Source: Hyphomicrobiales bacterium | GTDB taxonomy: Bacteria > Pseudomonadota > Alphaproteobacteria > Rhizobiales > Devosiaceae | NCBI GenBank assembly: GCA_027082895.1 | Contig: JALWTJ010000438.1 | Coordinates: 1 to 13,152, forward strand | DNA length: 13,152 nucleotides | Direction: 5' to 3' | In this document: positions 1 through 7,151 of the stretch, piece after piece | How the letters are laid out: every line of letters begins with the position of its first letter | Numbering within the stretch: position 1 is the stretch's first letter | Notes under the pieces: generated by a model | Seen by the model: the letters and a program-made list of their open reading frames with translations, nothing else | What the model was told of the DNA's origin: nothing | Databases searched by the model: none | Translations under genes and position numbers: made by a program

Positions 1-3000
1 GCTTGGTGCCCTTGACATATCCCTTGGGGCCGGCGGTGGCCTTCTTGCCGAACAGCATTTCCTTGAGCCGGGCATAGACGTTGCGATCCAGAATGGACTG
101 CTCGTCGTCCCGGTCCTTGGCCAGGCGCTCGATTTCCTCGCGCTCGATGGACATGGCCCGTTCGTCCTTTTCGATCCCGTGCCGGTTGAACACCCGCACT
201 TCGACCACCGTGCCCGAATCCCCGGGCGGCACCCGCAGGGACGTGTCGCGCACATCCGAGGCCTTTTCCCCGAAGATGGCACGCAACAGCTTTTCTTCCG
301 GCGTCATGGGGCTTTCACCCTTGGGGGTGATCTTGCCCACCAGAATGTCACCGGGCTGCACCTGCGCACCGATGTGAATGATGCCGGCCTCGTCCAGATT
401 GCGCATGGCTTCCTCGGACACGTTGGGAATGTCCCGGGTGATGTCCTCGGGGCCCAGCTTGGTGTCTCGCGCCATTACCTCGAACTCGTCGATATGAATG
501 GAGGTGAAGACGTCGTCCTTGGCAATACGTTCGGAAAGAAGGATCGAGTCCTCGTAATTGTACCCGTTCCAGGGCATGAAGGCGACCAGCACGTTGCGCC
601 CAAGGGCCAGGTCGCCCAGATCGGTGGACGGACCATCGGCAATGATGTCCCCGGCCTCCACATGGTCCCCCACCACCACCAGCGGCCGCTGGTTGATGCA
701 GGTGGACTGGTTGGAGCGCTGGAACTTCATCAGGTTGTAGATGTCCACGCCCGACTTGGAAGGGTCCGTTTCCTGGGTGGCGCGGATCACGATGCGGGTG
801 GCATCCACCTGATCGATCACCCCGGTGCGCTTGGCAACGATGGCCGCGCCCGAATCCCGGGCCACCACCGCTTCCATGCCCGTGCCCACGAACGGGGCCT
901 CGCTGCGCAGCAGCGGCACGGCCTGGCGCTGCATGTTCGAGCCCATCAGAGCCCGGTTCGCATCGTCGTTCTCAAGGAACGGAATGAGCGAAGCGGCAAC
1001 GGAAATGACCTGCTTGGGCGACACGTCCATCATGTCGATCATGTCCCGGGGCGTCAGGGAAACGTTCCCCGCATGCCGGGCCGTTACCATTTCGTTCTGG
1101 AACGTGTTGTCCTCGGAAATGTGCGCATTGGCCTGGGCCACATGGTACTTGGCTTCCTCGATCGCCGACAGGTAGACCACCTCGTCGGTGATCTTGCCGT
1201 CCACCACCTTGCGGTAGGGTGTTTCGATGAACCCATACTTGTTGACCCGCGCGAACGTGGCCAGCGAATTGATCAGGCCGATATTGGGCCCTTCGGGCGT
1301 CTCGATGGGACAGATGCGACCGTAATGGGTCGTATGCACGTCGCGCACCTCGAACCCGGCCCGTTCACGGGTCAACCCCCCCGGCCCCAGTGCCGACAGG
1401 CGCCGCTTGTGGGTGATCTCGCTCAGGGGATTGGTCTGATCCATGAACTGGGACAGCTGGGAGGAACCGAAGAATTCGCGCACCGCCGCCGCCGCCGGCT
1501 TGGCATTGATCAGGTCCTGGGGCATGACCGTATCGATTTCCACCGAACTCATGCGTTCCTTGATCGCCCGTTCCATGCGCAGCAGGCCGACCCGGTACTG
1601 GTTCTGCATCAACTCGCCCACCGAACGCACCCGCCGGTTGCCCAGATTGTCGATATCGTCGATTTCCCCGATACCGTCCCGCAGGTTGACCAGCGTGCGC
1701 ACCACCTCGACAATGTCCTCGCGCCTGAGAATCCGGACCGTGTCTTCGCAGTCCAGATCCAGCCGCATGTTCATCTTGACCCGGCCCACCGCGCTCAGAT
1801 CATAGCGCTCCGAATCAAAGAACAGGGAATTGAACATGGCCTCCGCCGTCTCCAGCGTGGGCGGCTCGCCCGGACGCATGACCCGGTAAATGTCGAACAG
1901 GGCATCCTCGCGGGTCTCGTTCTTGTCCAGGGCCAGCGTGTTGCGCAGATAGGGACCAACACTCACATGGTCGATATCCAGAATCGGAAGGGTCTTGAAC
2001 CCCTTCTCCTCCAGCTTGGTCAGCAGGGCCTCGTCCAGTTCGTCCCCCGCTTCGGCAAAGATTTCACCGGTTTCCATGCTCATCAGGTCATGGGCCAGGT
2101 AGGAACCGTAAAGCTCCTCATCGGACACCAGAAGATGAGTAGTCCCCGCCTCTGCGATCTTGCCGGCGCCGCGTGCCGAAAGCTTCTTGCCCGCTTCGTG
2201 CACCACGTCGCCGGTCTTGGCATCCACCAGATCCCGGTTGGGCTTGGCACCCTTGAACTTTTCCGGATCAAAGGGACGTTTCCAACCCTGCTTCACCTTT
2301 TCCAGCGTGATGGTGTTGTAATAGGTATCCAAAATGTCCTCGGCGCTCAGTCCCAGGGCCTTGAGCAGGGACGTCACTGGAATCTTGCGCCGCCGGTCGA
2401 TGCGGGCAAACACGATGTCCTTGGCGTCAAACTCGATGTCCAGCCACGATCCGCGATAAGGAATGATGCGGGCAGCAAACAGGAGCTTGCCCGACGAATG
2501 GGTCTTGCCCTTGTCATGGTCAAAGAACACACCCGGGGAACGGTGCATCTGGGAAACGATCACCCGTTCCGTGCCATTGATGATGAAGGTGCCGTTCTTC
2601 GTCATCAGGGGCATGTCACCCATATAGACTTCCTGCTCCTTGATATCCTTGACCGAACGGGCCCCCGTATCCTCGTCCACCTCGAACACGATCAGGCGCA
2701 GGGTCACCTTGAGCGGCGCCGCATAGGTCATGTCCCGCTGCCGGCATTCCTCGGTATCGAACTTGGGCTGGGAAAACTCGTAGCGGACAAACTCCAGTGA
2801 CGCGGTATCGGCGAAATCCTTGATCGGAAACACCGACTTGAACACGGCCTGCAGGCCGGTTTCGTCCCGGGCATCCTCCGGCACATCCATCATCAGAAAC
2901 TGATCATAGGAGGTTTTCTGCACCTCGATCAGGTTGGGCATTTGTGTAACTTCACGAATGGAGCCGAAAGATTTGCGCATCTTGCGACGTCCATTGAACG

Positions 3001-3010
3001 TAACTGCCAT
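1..3010 (-). CDS. rpoB: RNA polymerase beta subunit (N-terminal 1003 codons; runs off the window)
   Basis: This is the beta subunit of RNA polymerase, which with beta-prime forms the catalytic cleft and the rifampicin pocket. The reading frame opens at ATG (3008-3010) behind an AAGGGGA Shine-Dalgarno and stays open to base 1. Residues 1-1003 of a protein usually near 1,390 are therefore visible, and the 3' end is missing. Recognisable blocks are FGSSQLSQFMDQTNPLSEIT followed by HKRRLSALGPGG (about residues 515-545, the rifampicin region), CPIETPEGPNIGLI, the GYNYEDSILLSERI motif, and GKITPKGES followed by EEKLLRAIFGEKASDVRD. Numbering runs eight ahead of E. coli. The residues aligned with E. 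coli D516, H526 and S531 are wild type (D, H, S), so no resistance change is visible. One oddity is Thr560, where most homologues have Pro (E. coli P552). It lies downstream of rplL, separated by a hairpin-containing gap, in the usual rplJL-rpoB order. Identification is certain. Confidence 0.99.
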   Translation of the reverse strand, partial: MAVTFNGRRKMRKSFGSIREVTQMPNLIEVQKTSYDQFLMMDVPEDARDETGLQAVFKSVFPIKDFADTASLEFVRYEFSQPKFDTEECRQRDMTYAAPLKVTLRLIVFEVDEDTGARSVKDIKEQEVYMGDMPLMTKNGTFIINGTERVIVSQMHRSPGVFFDHDKGKTHSSGKLLFAARIIPYRGSWLDIEFDAKDIVFARIDRRRKIPVTSLLKALGLSAEDILDTYYNTITLEKVKQGWKRPFDPEKFKGAKPNRDLVDAKTGDVVHEAGKKLSARGAGKIAEAGTTHLLVSDEELYGSYLAHDLMSMETGEIFAEAGDELDEALLTKLEEKGFKTLPILDIDHVSVGPYLRNTLALDKNETREDALFDIYRVMRPGEPPTLETAEAMFNSLFFDSERYDLSAVGRVKMNMRLDLDCEDTVRILRREDIVEVVRTLVNLRDGIGEIDDIDNLGNRRVRSVGELMQNQYRVGLLRMERAIKERMSSVEIDTVMPQDLINAKPAAAAVREFFGSSQLSQFMDQTNPLSEITHKRRLSALGPGGLTRERAGFEVRDVHTTHYGRICPIETPEGPNIGLINSLATFARVNKYGFIETPYRKVVDGKITDEVVYLSAIEEAKYHVAQANAHISEDNTFQNEMVTARHAGNVSLTPRDMIDMMDVSPKQVISVAASLIPFLENDDANRALMGSNMQRQAVPLLRSEAPFVGTGMEAVVARDSGAAIVAKRTGVIDQVDATRIVIRATQETDPSKSGVDIYNLMKFQRSNQSTCINQRPLVVVGDHVEAGDIIADGPSTDLGDLALGRNVLVAFMPWNGYNYEDSILLSERIAKDDVFTSIHIDEFEVMARDTKLGPEDITRDIPNVSEEAMRNLDEAGIIHIGAQVQPGDILVGKITPKGESPMTPEEKLLRAIFGEKASDVRDTSLRVPPGDSGTVVEVRVFNRHGIEKDERAMSIEREEIERLAKDRDDEQSILDRNVYARLKEMLFGKKATAGPKGYVKGTK

Positions 3011-3244
3011 GACAGTTCCCCTTAACGATTTTGTGGAAGCGGGAAATACCCGAAAGCAAAAGTCCAAAAATCCGACAATCAGCCGTCGGCCTTCAGGACA
3101 CCTGCCCGCAATATTTCACGCAACTGAAATTGTACAAATGGCGATCCGGCTCCGGACCGGTCCACCGCCATGTCTGTCCGCCAACGGGCCGAACAGACAG
3201 GCGCAGGGCGAAAAAATCCGCCCTGCGCCATGTTCCTGAGCGAA
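3011..3244 (-). promoter_or_regulatory. rplL-rpoB intergenic region with hairpins
   Basis: This 234-nt gap separates rplL from rpoB and holds no gene. It contains two inverted repeats in the transcribed (minus) direction. One is a perfect 11-bp stem described separately (3200-3229). The other is a weaker structure with 5-bp closing arms at 3139-3143 and 3166-3170 around an inner TCCGG/CCGGA hairpin (3145-3156). In E. coli the equivalent gap carries a partial terminator and an RNase III site that set the L12 to beta ratio. A similar role here is inferred from position only. No convincing promoter was found in the gap. Confidence 0.5.
3200..3229 (-). terminator. Hairpin directly downstream of rplL, candidate attenuator or processing site
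   Basis: The arms 3200-3210 and 3219-3229 are perfectly complementary over 11 bp, six of them G/C next to the loop, with an 8-nt loop containing a run of T in the transcribed strand. The stem lies 15 nt beyond the rplL stop codon. It lacks a U tract after the 3' arm, so it is not a textbook full terminator. Partial termination, pausing or 3'-end protection of the stalk-protein mRNA are the likely roles. The structure is clear; the function is inferred. Confidence 0.55.
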
Positions 3245-3619
3245 CTACTTGAGTTCGACAGATGCACCCGCTTCTTCAAGCTTGGTCTTGATTTCTTCGG
3301 CCTCCGCCTTGGCAATGCCCTCTTTGAGAGCCTTGGGAGCACCTTCAACCAGATCTTTGGCTTCTTTAAGACCAAGACCCGTGATGGCACGAACTTCCTT
3401 GATCACGTTGATCTTCTTGTCACCGAAGGAGGTCAGAATCACGTCGAATTCGGTCTTTTCCTCGGCAGCACCGCCCGCATCACCACCGGCAACGGCGGCA
3501 ACGGCAACAGGAGCAGCAGCGGAAACGCCCCACTTCTCTTCCAGCATCTTGGACAGCTCGGAAGCTTCCAGAACGGTGAGTTCGGACAGTTCGTCCACCA
3601 GTTTGTTCAAATCAGCCAT
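3245..3619 (-). CDS. rplL: 50S ribosomal protein L7/L12
   Basis: This is the mobile stalk protein of the large ribosomal subunit. Dimers bind the C-terminal helix of L10 and recruit and activate the translational GTPases. At 124 residues it is normal length. Residues 1-31 form the helical dimerisation domain (MADLNKLVDELSELTVLEAS start), residues about 33-53 the Ala/Gly-rich flexible hinge, and residues about 54-124 the globular C-terminal domain with the KTEFDVIL strand and the conserved IKEVRAITGLGLKEAKDLVE factor-binding helices. The start ATG (3617-3619) follows a modest GAGAG Shine-Dalgarno. The gene lies 74 nt after rplJ and is presumably co-transcribed with it. The identification is secure. 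Confidence 0.99.
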   Translation of the reverse strand: MADLNKLVDELSELTVLEASELSKMLEEKWGVSAAAPVAVAAVAGGDAGGAAEEKTEFDVILTSFGDKKINVIKEVRAITGLGLKEAKDLVEGAPKALKEGIAKAEAEEIKTKLEEAGASVELK

Positions 3620-3693
3620 TTTGTTTCTCTCGTTTTATTTTGTAGTCGTTTCAGTTTGATAAGGGAAATCAGATCGATACCGTAAAGCGAACC

Positions 3694-4209
3694 TTACGCC
3701 GCGCCTTTATCCGCATAAGCTCCAACAACCCGAGCCACCTGGGAACCAGGGGCCTGGACCACCATGGCAATCTTTGCCGCAGGCTGCGTAAGCATCCCGG
3801 CAATCTTGCCGCGCAACTCGTCAAGCGAGGGCACCGAAGCAAGGGACTTGACACCATCGGCGTCCAGTTCCATTGCCCCCATGGCACCTCCGATAACGAC
3901 AAACTTGTCGTTCTCCTTGGCGAAATTCACCGCAACCTTGGGCGCGGTGACAGGGTCCTGAGAATAGGCAATCAGGGTCTGGCCAACAAAGAGGCCGGAA
4001 ATGTCTGCTATCTCGGTCTGTTCAAGAGCCAGCTTGGCGAGACGGTTCTTTGCGACCTTGACGTGCCCGCCCGCCTGCTTCATCTGAACGCGCAAACGTT
4101 CCATTTCGCTGACCGGCAGTCCCGCATAGTGAGCCACCACGACGGCGCCGGCATCCTTGATCGAATCCCGAAGCCCTGCGATGAACTCGGCCTTTTGCGC
4201 TCTATCCAC
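3694..4209 (-). CDS. rplJ: 50S ribosomal protein L10 (GTG start)
   Basis: L10 anchors the L7/L12 stalk to 23S rRNA and is the autogenous repressor of its own operon in well-studied bacteria. The protein is 171 residues, typical of the family. It has the N-terminal rRNA-binding domain (DRAQKAEFIAGLRDSIKDAG, then VVVAHYAGLPVSEMERLR) and a C-terminal helical tail (PAAKIAMVVQAPGSQVARVV) that receives L12 dimers. The start codon is GTG at 4207-4209, preceded by GGAGAG with a 5-nt gap. No ATG gives a better frame, and GTG starts with an MDRA-type N-terminus are familiar for alphaproteobacterial L10. An unusually long, hairpin-rich leader (4210-4570) separates it from rplA. Confidence 0.98.
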   Translation of the reverse strand: MDRAQKAEFIAGLRDSIKDAGAVVVAHYAGLPVSEMERLRVQMKQAGGHVKVAKNRLAKLALEQTEIADISGLFVGQTLIAYSQDPVTAPKVAVNFAKENDKFVVIGGAMGAMELDADGVKSLASVPSLDELRGKIAGMLTQPAAKIAMVVQAPGSQVARVVGAYADKGAA

Positions 4210-4570
4210 TGCTTCTCTCCACGTTTCAGCCCGGCACTAGAAGGCCGGACCGGTTCCAATTACCGCTGCCCCGGCCCGCAAGCGGGACGTTTCAACGGCG
4301 GTTTAATGCCTGTAAACCGCCACCGGCTGGAAACTTCCAGCGGCAACTGGTCTGGATCAAACCAAAACGTTGACAAACACAAGGGCCTGTCTCAATTCCG
4401 GTCGTATCCCCATCTATTGCGGGCCCTTGTCGGTTTAGGCGAAGCACCAGAGGCACCCCGCACCCGCAGTCTCGGACAGGACTTCACCGCAACCACCGGA
4501 AAGAATTCCCACCAGTTACGGCCATTGAGGTGGCCCTCAGGCCACCCAATTCTTCATGTGGCGCACGCCC
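4210..4570 (-). promoter_or_regulatory. rplJ leader: structured 361-nt gap between rplA and rplJ (L10-leader candidate)
   Basis: This gap has no plausible gene but is dense in inverted repeats in the transcribed direction. First comes an 11-bp stem with one bulged A just after rplA (4524-4550). Next is a 9-bp long-range stem, 4379-4387 with 4422-4430, enclosing 34 nt. Then come a 7-bp stem with a very short loop (4326-4341), a perfect 9-bp stem (4297-4305 with 4313-4321), a small CCCGC/GCGGG stem (4275-4286) and a 5-bp stem (4231-4248) close to the ribosome-binding site. None is followed by a U tract. In many bacteria the rplJ leader binds the L10-L12 complex to repress translation, and the position and structure fit that role. 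The exact binding site is not resolved by eye. Confidence 0.55.
4297..4321 (-). promoter_or_regulatory. Perfect 9-bp hairpin in the rplJ leader
   Basis: GGCGGTTTA (4297-4305) is exactly complementary to TAAACCGCC (4313-4321), with a 7-nt loop. It is the most regular stem of the leader, about 88 nt upstream of the rplJ GTG. There is no T tract after it in either direction, which argues against a simple intrinsic terminator and for a structural or regulatory role. Confidence 0.5.
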
Positions 4571-5263
4571 TCAGGCGACGCTTGACGGATCCACATGCAG
4601 GCCGGGCCCCATGGTCGAAGATATGGCAATCTTCTTGATATAGGTTCCCTTGGAGCCACTGGGCTTAGCCTTGGCCACCGCATCGGTAAACGCCTTGATG
4701 TTTTCCAGCAGCGCATCGGCCTTGAAAGAGGCCTTGCCGACCCCCGCATGCACGATGCCGTTCTTTTCCACCCGGAACTCGACCGCGCCACCCTTGGCGT
4801 TCTTGACGGCCTCGGCCACGTTGGGTGTCACCGTCCCCACCTTGGGGTTGGGCATCAGGTTGCGCGGACCAAGCACCTTGCCCAGACGGCCCACGATGGG
4901 CATCATGTCCGGAGTGGCAATGCACCGGTCAAAATCGATCTTGCCCTTTTGCACGTCTTCCATCAGGTCTTCCGCACCAACGATGTCGGCTCCCGCCTCG
5001 CGTGCCTCGTCCGCCTTGGCATCGCGCGCAAAAACGGCAACCCGCACCGCGCGCCCGGTGCCATTGGGCAGAGCCACCACACCCCGGACCATCTGGTCCG
5101 CATGACGCGGATCCACGCCAAGGTTCATGGCAATTTCAACGGTCTCGTCAAACTTGGCCCCGGCATTTTCCTTGACCAGCTTCACCGCATCACCGATTTC
5201 ATACAGCTTGTTGCGGTCGATCCGCGCCAGTGCCGCGGCATATTTCTTTCCAACTTTAGCCAT
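4571..5263 (-). CDS. rplA: 50S ribosomal protein L1
   Basis: L1 builds the L1 stalk at the ribosomal E site. In many bacteria it also represses translation of the rplK-rplA mRNA. The 230-residue length is standard. Conserved RNA-binding segments are visible: GTGRAVRVAVFA (68-79), GRLGKVLGPRNLMPNPKVGT (125-144) and the C-terminal SGSKGTYIKKIAISSTMGPG block (202-221). The ATG (5261-5263) is only 4 nt beyond the rplK stop. Its Shine-Dalgarno (GGGGG) lies inside the last codons of rplK, so the two genes are translationally linked. A bulged hairpin (4524-4550) follows the stop codon and begins the rplJ leader. Identification is certain. Confidence 0.99.
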   Translation of the reverse strand: MAKVGKKYAAALARIDRNKLYEIGDAVKLVKENAGAKFDETVEIAMNLGVDPRHADQMVRGVVALPNGTGRAVRVAVFARDAKADEAREAGADIVGAEDLMEDVQKGKIDFDRCIATPDMMPIVGRLGKVLGPRNLMPNPKVGTVTPNVAEAVKNAKGGAVEFRVEKNGIVHAGVGKASFKADALLENIKAFTDAVAKAKPSGSKGTYIKKIAISSTMGPGLHVDPSSVA

Positions 5264-5267
5264 GATT

Positions 5268-5696
5268 TCAGCCCCCTATCTCGATACCCATCGAACGGGC
5301 CGAACCCGCGATCTGCGCCATGGCCGCCTCGATGTCATGGGCGTTCAGATCCTTCATCTTTGCCTCGGCGATGGAACGGACCTGGGCCAGGCTGAGCGTT
5401 CCGGCATTTTCATGCCCGGGCTTCTTGGAACCGGATTTCACCTTCACCGCCTGCTTGATCATGTAGCTCACCGGCGGCATTTTCATCTCGAAGGAGAAGC
5501 TCTTGTCCGCATAGATGGTGATGATGCAGGGCACTGGAGCACCCTTGTCGATATCCTGGGACGCCGCGTTGAACGCCTTGCAGAATTCCATGATGTTCAG
5601 CCCACGCTGACCCAGTGCCGGGCCAATCGGGGGAGATGGTGTCGCCGAACCGGCGGGGACCTGCAGCTTCAGATAGCCGCTGATTTTCTTTGCCAT
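5268..5696 (-). CDS. rplK: 50S ribosomal protein L11
   Basis: L11 forms the GTPase-associated centre of the 50S subunit with 23S rRNA and is the thiostrepton-site protein. It is also needed for RelA-type stringent sensing in bacteria that have it. Its 142 residues are the usual length. The Pro-rich N-terminal domain holds TPSPPIGPALGQRGLNIMEF (19-38). The C-terminal RNA-binding domain holds LSLAQVRSIAEAKMKDLNAH and ends GSARSMGIEIGG. The ATG (5694-5696) is preceded by an A-rich GGAAAAG ribosome-binding site and, a little further upstream, a GGCCCC/GGGGCC hairpin. The stop TGA (5268-5270) is 4 nt from rplA. Confidence 0.99.
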   Translation of the reverse strand: MAKKISGYLKLQVPAGSATPSPPIGPALGQRGLNIMEFCKAFNAASQDIDKGAPVPCIITIYADKSFSFEMKMPPVSYMIKQAVKVKSGSKKPGHENAGTLSLAQVRSIAEAKMKDLNAHDIEAAMAQIAGSARSMGIEIGG

Positions 5697-5712
5697 TTTC
5701 TTTTCCGTTTCC

Positions 5713-5726
5713 GGCCCCTTGGGGCC
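5713..5726 (-). promoter_or_regulatory. GC hairpin just upstream of the rplK ribosome-binding site
   Basis: GGCCCC and GGGGCC face each other with two intervening bases (effectively a 5-bp stem with a tetraloop). The hairpin lies 16 nt before the rplK ATG within the 146-nt nusG-rplK gap. In E. coli, L1 represses translation of rplK-rplA by binding the start of this mRNA, so a regulatory role is possible. The sequence does not show the recognised L1-site loops, so this is a weak inference. Confidence 0.3.
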
Positions 5727-5842
5727 TGATCGTTAAAACGCCGTGGTACAGACCTTTGAGAACCCGTCTGGCAGACACGTCCCGGCCCTTCCACGGATTT
5801 GATGTGCTGCCGAAACAACCCTTGCCCGGCAACGGCGCATGA

Positions 5843-6373
5843 TCAGATCTTCTCCACCTGACCATATTCCAGTTCGACCGGCGTCGGCCGGCCAAAAATC
5901 GAAACTTCCACTTTCAGACGGGCCCGTTCCTCGTCCACTTCCTCGACAACCCCGTTGAAGGAAGCAAACGGTCCATCCGATACCCGCACCTGCTCCCCCA
6001 CATCAAAGCTGATCGAAGGCTTGGGCCGGTCCACCCCTTCCTGAACCTGCTGCAGGATGGCCTGCGCCTCGGATTCGGAAATGGGCATGGGCTTGTTGTC
6101 AGACCCCAGGAAACCGGTGACCTTGGGCGTGTTCTTGACCAGGTGAAACGTGTCGTCCGTCAATTCCATCTTGACCAGTACATAGCCGGGAAAGAACTTG
6201 CGCTCCGAATCCACCTTGCGACCCCGGCGCATTTCCACCACCTTTTCGGTGGGCACCAGAATATCTTCGAAATACCCGTCCAGTTTCTTGGAAACAGCGG
6301 ACTCACGGATGGATTCCGCCACTTTCCGCTCGAAATTGGAATAGGACTGAACAATGTACCAGCGCATGGCCAT
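5843..6373 (-). CDS. nusG: Transcription termination/antitermination factor NusG
   Basis: NusG binds the beta-prime clamp of elongating RNA polymerase. It suppresses pausing, assists Rho, and couples transcription to the ribosome through its KOW domain. The 176-residue length is normal. The N-terminal NGN domain opens MRWYIVQSYSNFERKVAESI and contains the conserved RKFFPGYVLVKMEL (58-71) and TPKVTGFLG segments. A flexible linker covers about residues 105-122. The C-terminal KOW domain begins FDVGEQVRVSDGPFASFNGV (123-142). Two in-frame ATGs lie close together (6373 and 6367). Neither has a strong Shine-Dalgarno, and the shorter MRWYIVQ start is equally likely. It follows secE with a short gap. 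Confidence 0.98.
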   Translation of the reverse strand: MAMRWYIVQSYSNFERKVAESIRESAVSKKLDGYFEDILVPTEKVVEMRRGRKVDSERKFFPGYVLVKMELTDDTFHLVKNTPKVTGFLGSDNKPMPISESEAQAILQQVQEGVDRPKPSISFDVGEQVRVSDGPFASFNGVVEEVDEERARLKVEVSIFGRPTPVELEYGQVEKI

Positions 6374-6400
6374 AATCTTGGGATCTCGCCTCTTTTAGCT

Positions 6401-6607
6401 TCAGGCTGCGCCGCCGCGCGCCGACAGAAGCAGTTGAACGACAAAAGCAATGATCTGATCCGCCGTCAGAAAGAACAGGCTCGCCAGCATCACCATGACC
6501 AGCACCATGGCGGTGGAGACAAGCGTTTCGTTGCGGGTCGGCCAGACAACCTTGTTGATCTCTGCCCGCACCTGCCGGAAAAACTGAACTGGATTCGTTC
6601 TGGCCAT
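6401..6607 (-). CDS. secE: Preprotein translocase subunit SecE
   Basis: SecE is the small essential clamp of the SecYEG inner-membrane translocon. The 68-residue protein is the short, single-spanning form usual outside enterobacteria. It has an amphipathic N-terminal helix with the signature PVQFFRQVRAEINKVVWPTR (6-25), then one transmembrane helix (about 31-60, VSTAMVLVMVMLASLFFL onward). I chose the ATG at 6605-6607. A TTG three codons upstream is in frame but sits only about 2 nt from the GAGGT ribosome-binding site, whereas the ATG has a 10-nt spacing and gives the typical MARTNPVQFF start. Gene order secE-nusG-rplK is the near-universal bacterial one. Confidence 0.97.
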   Translation of the reverse strand: MARTNPVQFFRQVRAEINKVVWPTRNETLVSTAMVLVMVMLASLFFLTADQIIAFVVQLLLSARGGAA

Positions 6608-6708
6608 CGCTGCCAACTACCTCGAATTATCGCCCGGCACCCCGATTTGCAGGATTTCAGGCACGAACAAACGCCGCAACGAGTCGGTCGTGCGGCTGAA
6701 TGGGCTCC

Positions 6709-6737
6709 TATCTAGTGAGTTGCACCAACAAAGGCAA
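6709..6737 (-). promoter_or_regulatory. Putative promoter for secE-nusG
   Basis: On the minus strand, TTGCCT (6732-6737) is separated by exactly 17 bp from TAGATA (6709-6714), about 100 nt upstream of the secE ATG. Its layout resembles the candidate tRNA-Trp promoter (TTGCGC, 17 bp, TAGACC). The -10 element is only a partial match to the consensus, so this is a reasonable but unproven assignment. Confidence 0.4.
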
Positions 6738-6927
6738 GGGCAAAAATCCGCTGCCCGCCCTGCCCTCAAATCACCGGACTGCCCATGACGGCACGCAGCG
6801 CGACACGAACCGGGTCACACACCCGGAACGAACGAAAAACGCGGATCGAAACACCGGCAGGAACGCCCCGCATCCGGACGCGCCAAAGAACCTGCCGGAA
6901 CTTTTTTGCAAATCGTGCAGAACGCCC

Positions 6928-6961
6928 GCGCCAGCATTGGCAAGAACCGCCAATGCAGCGC
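6928..6961 (-). other. Imperfect hairpin downstream of tRNA-Trp
   Basis: GCATTGGC (6934-6941) pairs with GCCAATGC (6949-6956) around a 7-nt loop. Outer GCGC arms (6928-6931, 6958-6961) extend it past a small internal loop. It begins 20 nt beyond the 3' end of tRNA-Trp. No U tract follows, so it is more likely a processing or stabilising structure, or a weak terminator, than a full intrinsic terminator. Confidence 0.4.
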
Positions 6962-6981
6962 CCGTTCCCACATCTGATCCC

Positions 6982-7057
6982 TGGCAGGGGCGGAGGGACT
7001 CGAACCCCCGGCCCTCGGTTTTGGAGACCGATGCTCTACCAACTGAGCTACACCCCT
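6982..7057 (-). tRNA. trnW: tRNA-Trp (anticodon CCA)
   Basis: The minus strand folds as a complete 76-nt tRNA including an encoded 3' CCA. The acceptor arm is AGGGGTG with CGCCCCT (one G-U pair). The D-arm is AGCTCAGTTGGTAGAGC, and the anticodon loop CTCCAAA gives CCA. The T-arm contains GGTTCGAGTCC, and the discriminator base is G, as usual for tRNA-Trp. It is the first element upstream of secE on the same strand, a common alphaproteobacterial arrangement. Confidence 0.98.
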
Positions 7058-7072
7058 ATCAAGGTCGGGCAT

Positions 7073-7101
7073 GGTCTAATTGCAAAACAATTCCGGCGCA
7101 A
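7073..7101 (-). promoter_or_regulatory. Putative promoter for tRNA-Trp
   Basis: TTGCGC (7096-7101) and TAGACC (7073-7078) on the minus strand are 17 bp apart. The -10 element ends 16 nt before the mature tRNA-Trp 5' end, a suitable distance for a tRNA promoter. The -10 match is partial. The element lies just downstream of the VOC gene stop, which suggests that tRNA-Trp does not depend on transcription through that gene. Confidence 0.45.
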
Positions 7102-7151
7102 CCCTTTTGACCTGCCCGCCCGGATATAACTTTCCCGTCCCCCGGTGCGGG

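Larger units (their letters stand above)
6608..6981. other. Gap between tRNA-Trp and secE without a gene
   Basis: This 374-nt stretch carries a promoter-like pair for secE (6709-6737) and an imperfect hairpin just after tRNA-Trp (6928-6961). I see no credible gene in the rest. Short open frames here have no ribosome-binding sites, no recognisable protein features, and some overlap the tRNA. In many bacteria a tuf gene lies near this point, but none is present. Confidence 0.6.

Noticed and set aside
179..2800. 873-codon open frame on the plus strand
   Set aside because: It is exactly antisense to rpoB, is rich in His/Gly/Arg/Val as expected from the complement of GC-biased codons, has no recognisable domain, and RpoB on the other strand is certain.
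4524..4550. Hairpin after rplA as an intrinsic terminator
   Set aside because: The 11-bp stem is good, but the following transcribed sequence (GGCCGUAAC) has no U tract. It is treated as part of the rplJ leader.
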